A stretch of 64,000 bases of DNA from an uncultured Kiritimatiellota bacterium. Its GTDB lineage: Bacteria; Verrucomicrobiota; Kiritimatiellia; RFP12; UBA1067. This document shows positions 63,936-64,000 of the stretch, piece after piece. The position numbers were made by a program, and so were the translations under genes. Numbering within the stretch: position 1 is the first letter of the stretch; the number at the start of each line of letters is the position of its first letter. Location of the stretch: positions 18,002 to 82,001 of the forward strand of contig CAKTZA010000009.1 of NCBI GenBank assembly GCA_934635045.1. The letters run 5' to 3'. The notes beneath the pieces are model-generated. The model did no database searches and was not told the DNA's origin. It saw only the letters and a list, made by a program, of their open reading frames with translations.

Positions 63936-64000
<65 letters not shown>

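Overview
This 64 kb window is a high-GC bacterial sequence in which every gene I can support (48 calls, two cut by the window edges) lies on the minus strand, so transcription runs from about 64000 towards 1. Gene content suggests a member of the Planctomycetes-Verrucomicrobia-Chlamydiae group, most likely a gut or anaerobic Kiritimatiellae-like bacterium: many secreted glycoside hydrolases and esterases, DUF6259 and glutaminase-A-like proteins, thrombospondin-type-3 and lectin-like surface proteins, and TonB-linked outer-membrane uptake. That assignment is inference. The right edge is a near-pure G tract (63936-64000) that looks like a sequencing artefact at a contig end.

Layout, reading with transcription from right to left. 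63935-54873 is a carbohydrate block: a LamG-type protein, a glutaminase-A-like six-hairpin protein, a heparan-alpha-glucosaminide N-acetyltransferase-like membrane protein, a PIG-L deacetylase, and a nucleoside hydrolase fused to a GH2 beta-mannosidase. 54805-36813 is mainly housekeeping: truB-ribF, rpoN, serS, an AlgE-like porin, folC, carA-pyrG, glnK-amt behind a near-perfect sigma-54 promoter, a second putative porin, a glutamine-dependent nadE, a Bax-inhibitor-1 protein, rmlA and panC. 36749-30980 is GH97, rlmD/trmA-like, miaB and a XylR-type regulator in one tight run. 30846-21024 is a likely polysaccharide-use operon: tandem lectin domains, a phosphoesterase, a DUF6259 glycosidase, and a double esterase fused to a GH78 rhamnosidase. 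20938-14588 holds a calcium-repeat protein ending in a caspase-like (clan CD) peptidase domain, a small secreted protein, dapB, a UbiA-like protein and a TetR regulator with a visible operator.

14443-5248 is the most unusual region. A moxR / DUF58 pair, normally adjacent, is split by about 7.2 kb of accessory DNA. It carries an NgoMIV-family restriction-modification system, a DpnD-like small protein, an AlbA/Schlafen-type regulator, a large unrecognised acidic protein, and a RhuM-type protein with a phospholipase-D-like tail. The methyltransferase and the RhuM protein each begin with the same 158-residue domain, encoded by an exact 475 bp direct repeat. Each of these units also ends in the same 138 bp tail block (92 percent identical). 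The layout reads as two cassettes with common ends and different cargo. 4342-645 is a TonB-ExbB-ExbD-receptor run, and the window ends inside a CPA2 antiporter.

Two genome-wide habits are visible. Twelve extended -10 promoters (TG[GC]TATAAT) partition the window, and about half sit 6-10 nt from a start codon, implying leaderless mRNAs. Several families of short repeats occur between genes and in frame inside housekeeping enzymes, most strikingly about eleven copies of a GGGG-N5-CCCC element in nadE. I saw no tRNA, rRNA, CRISPR array, integrase or transposase.
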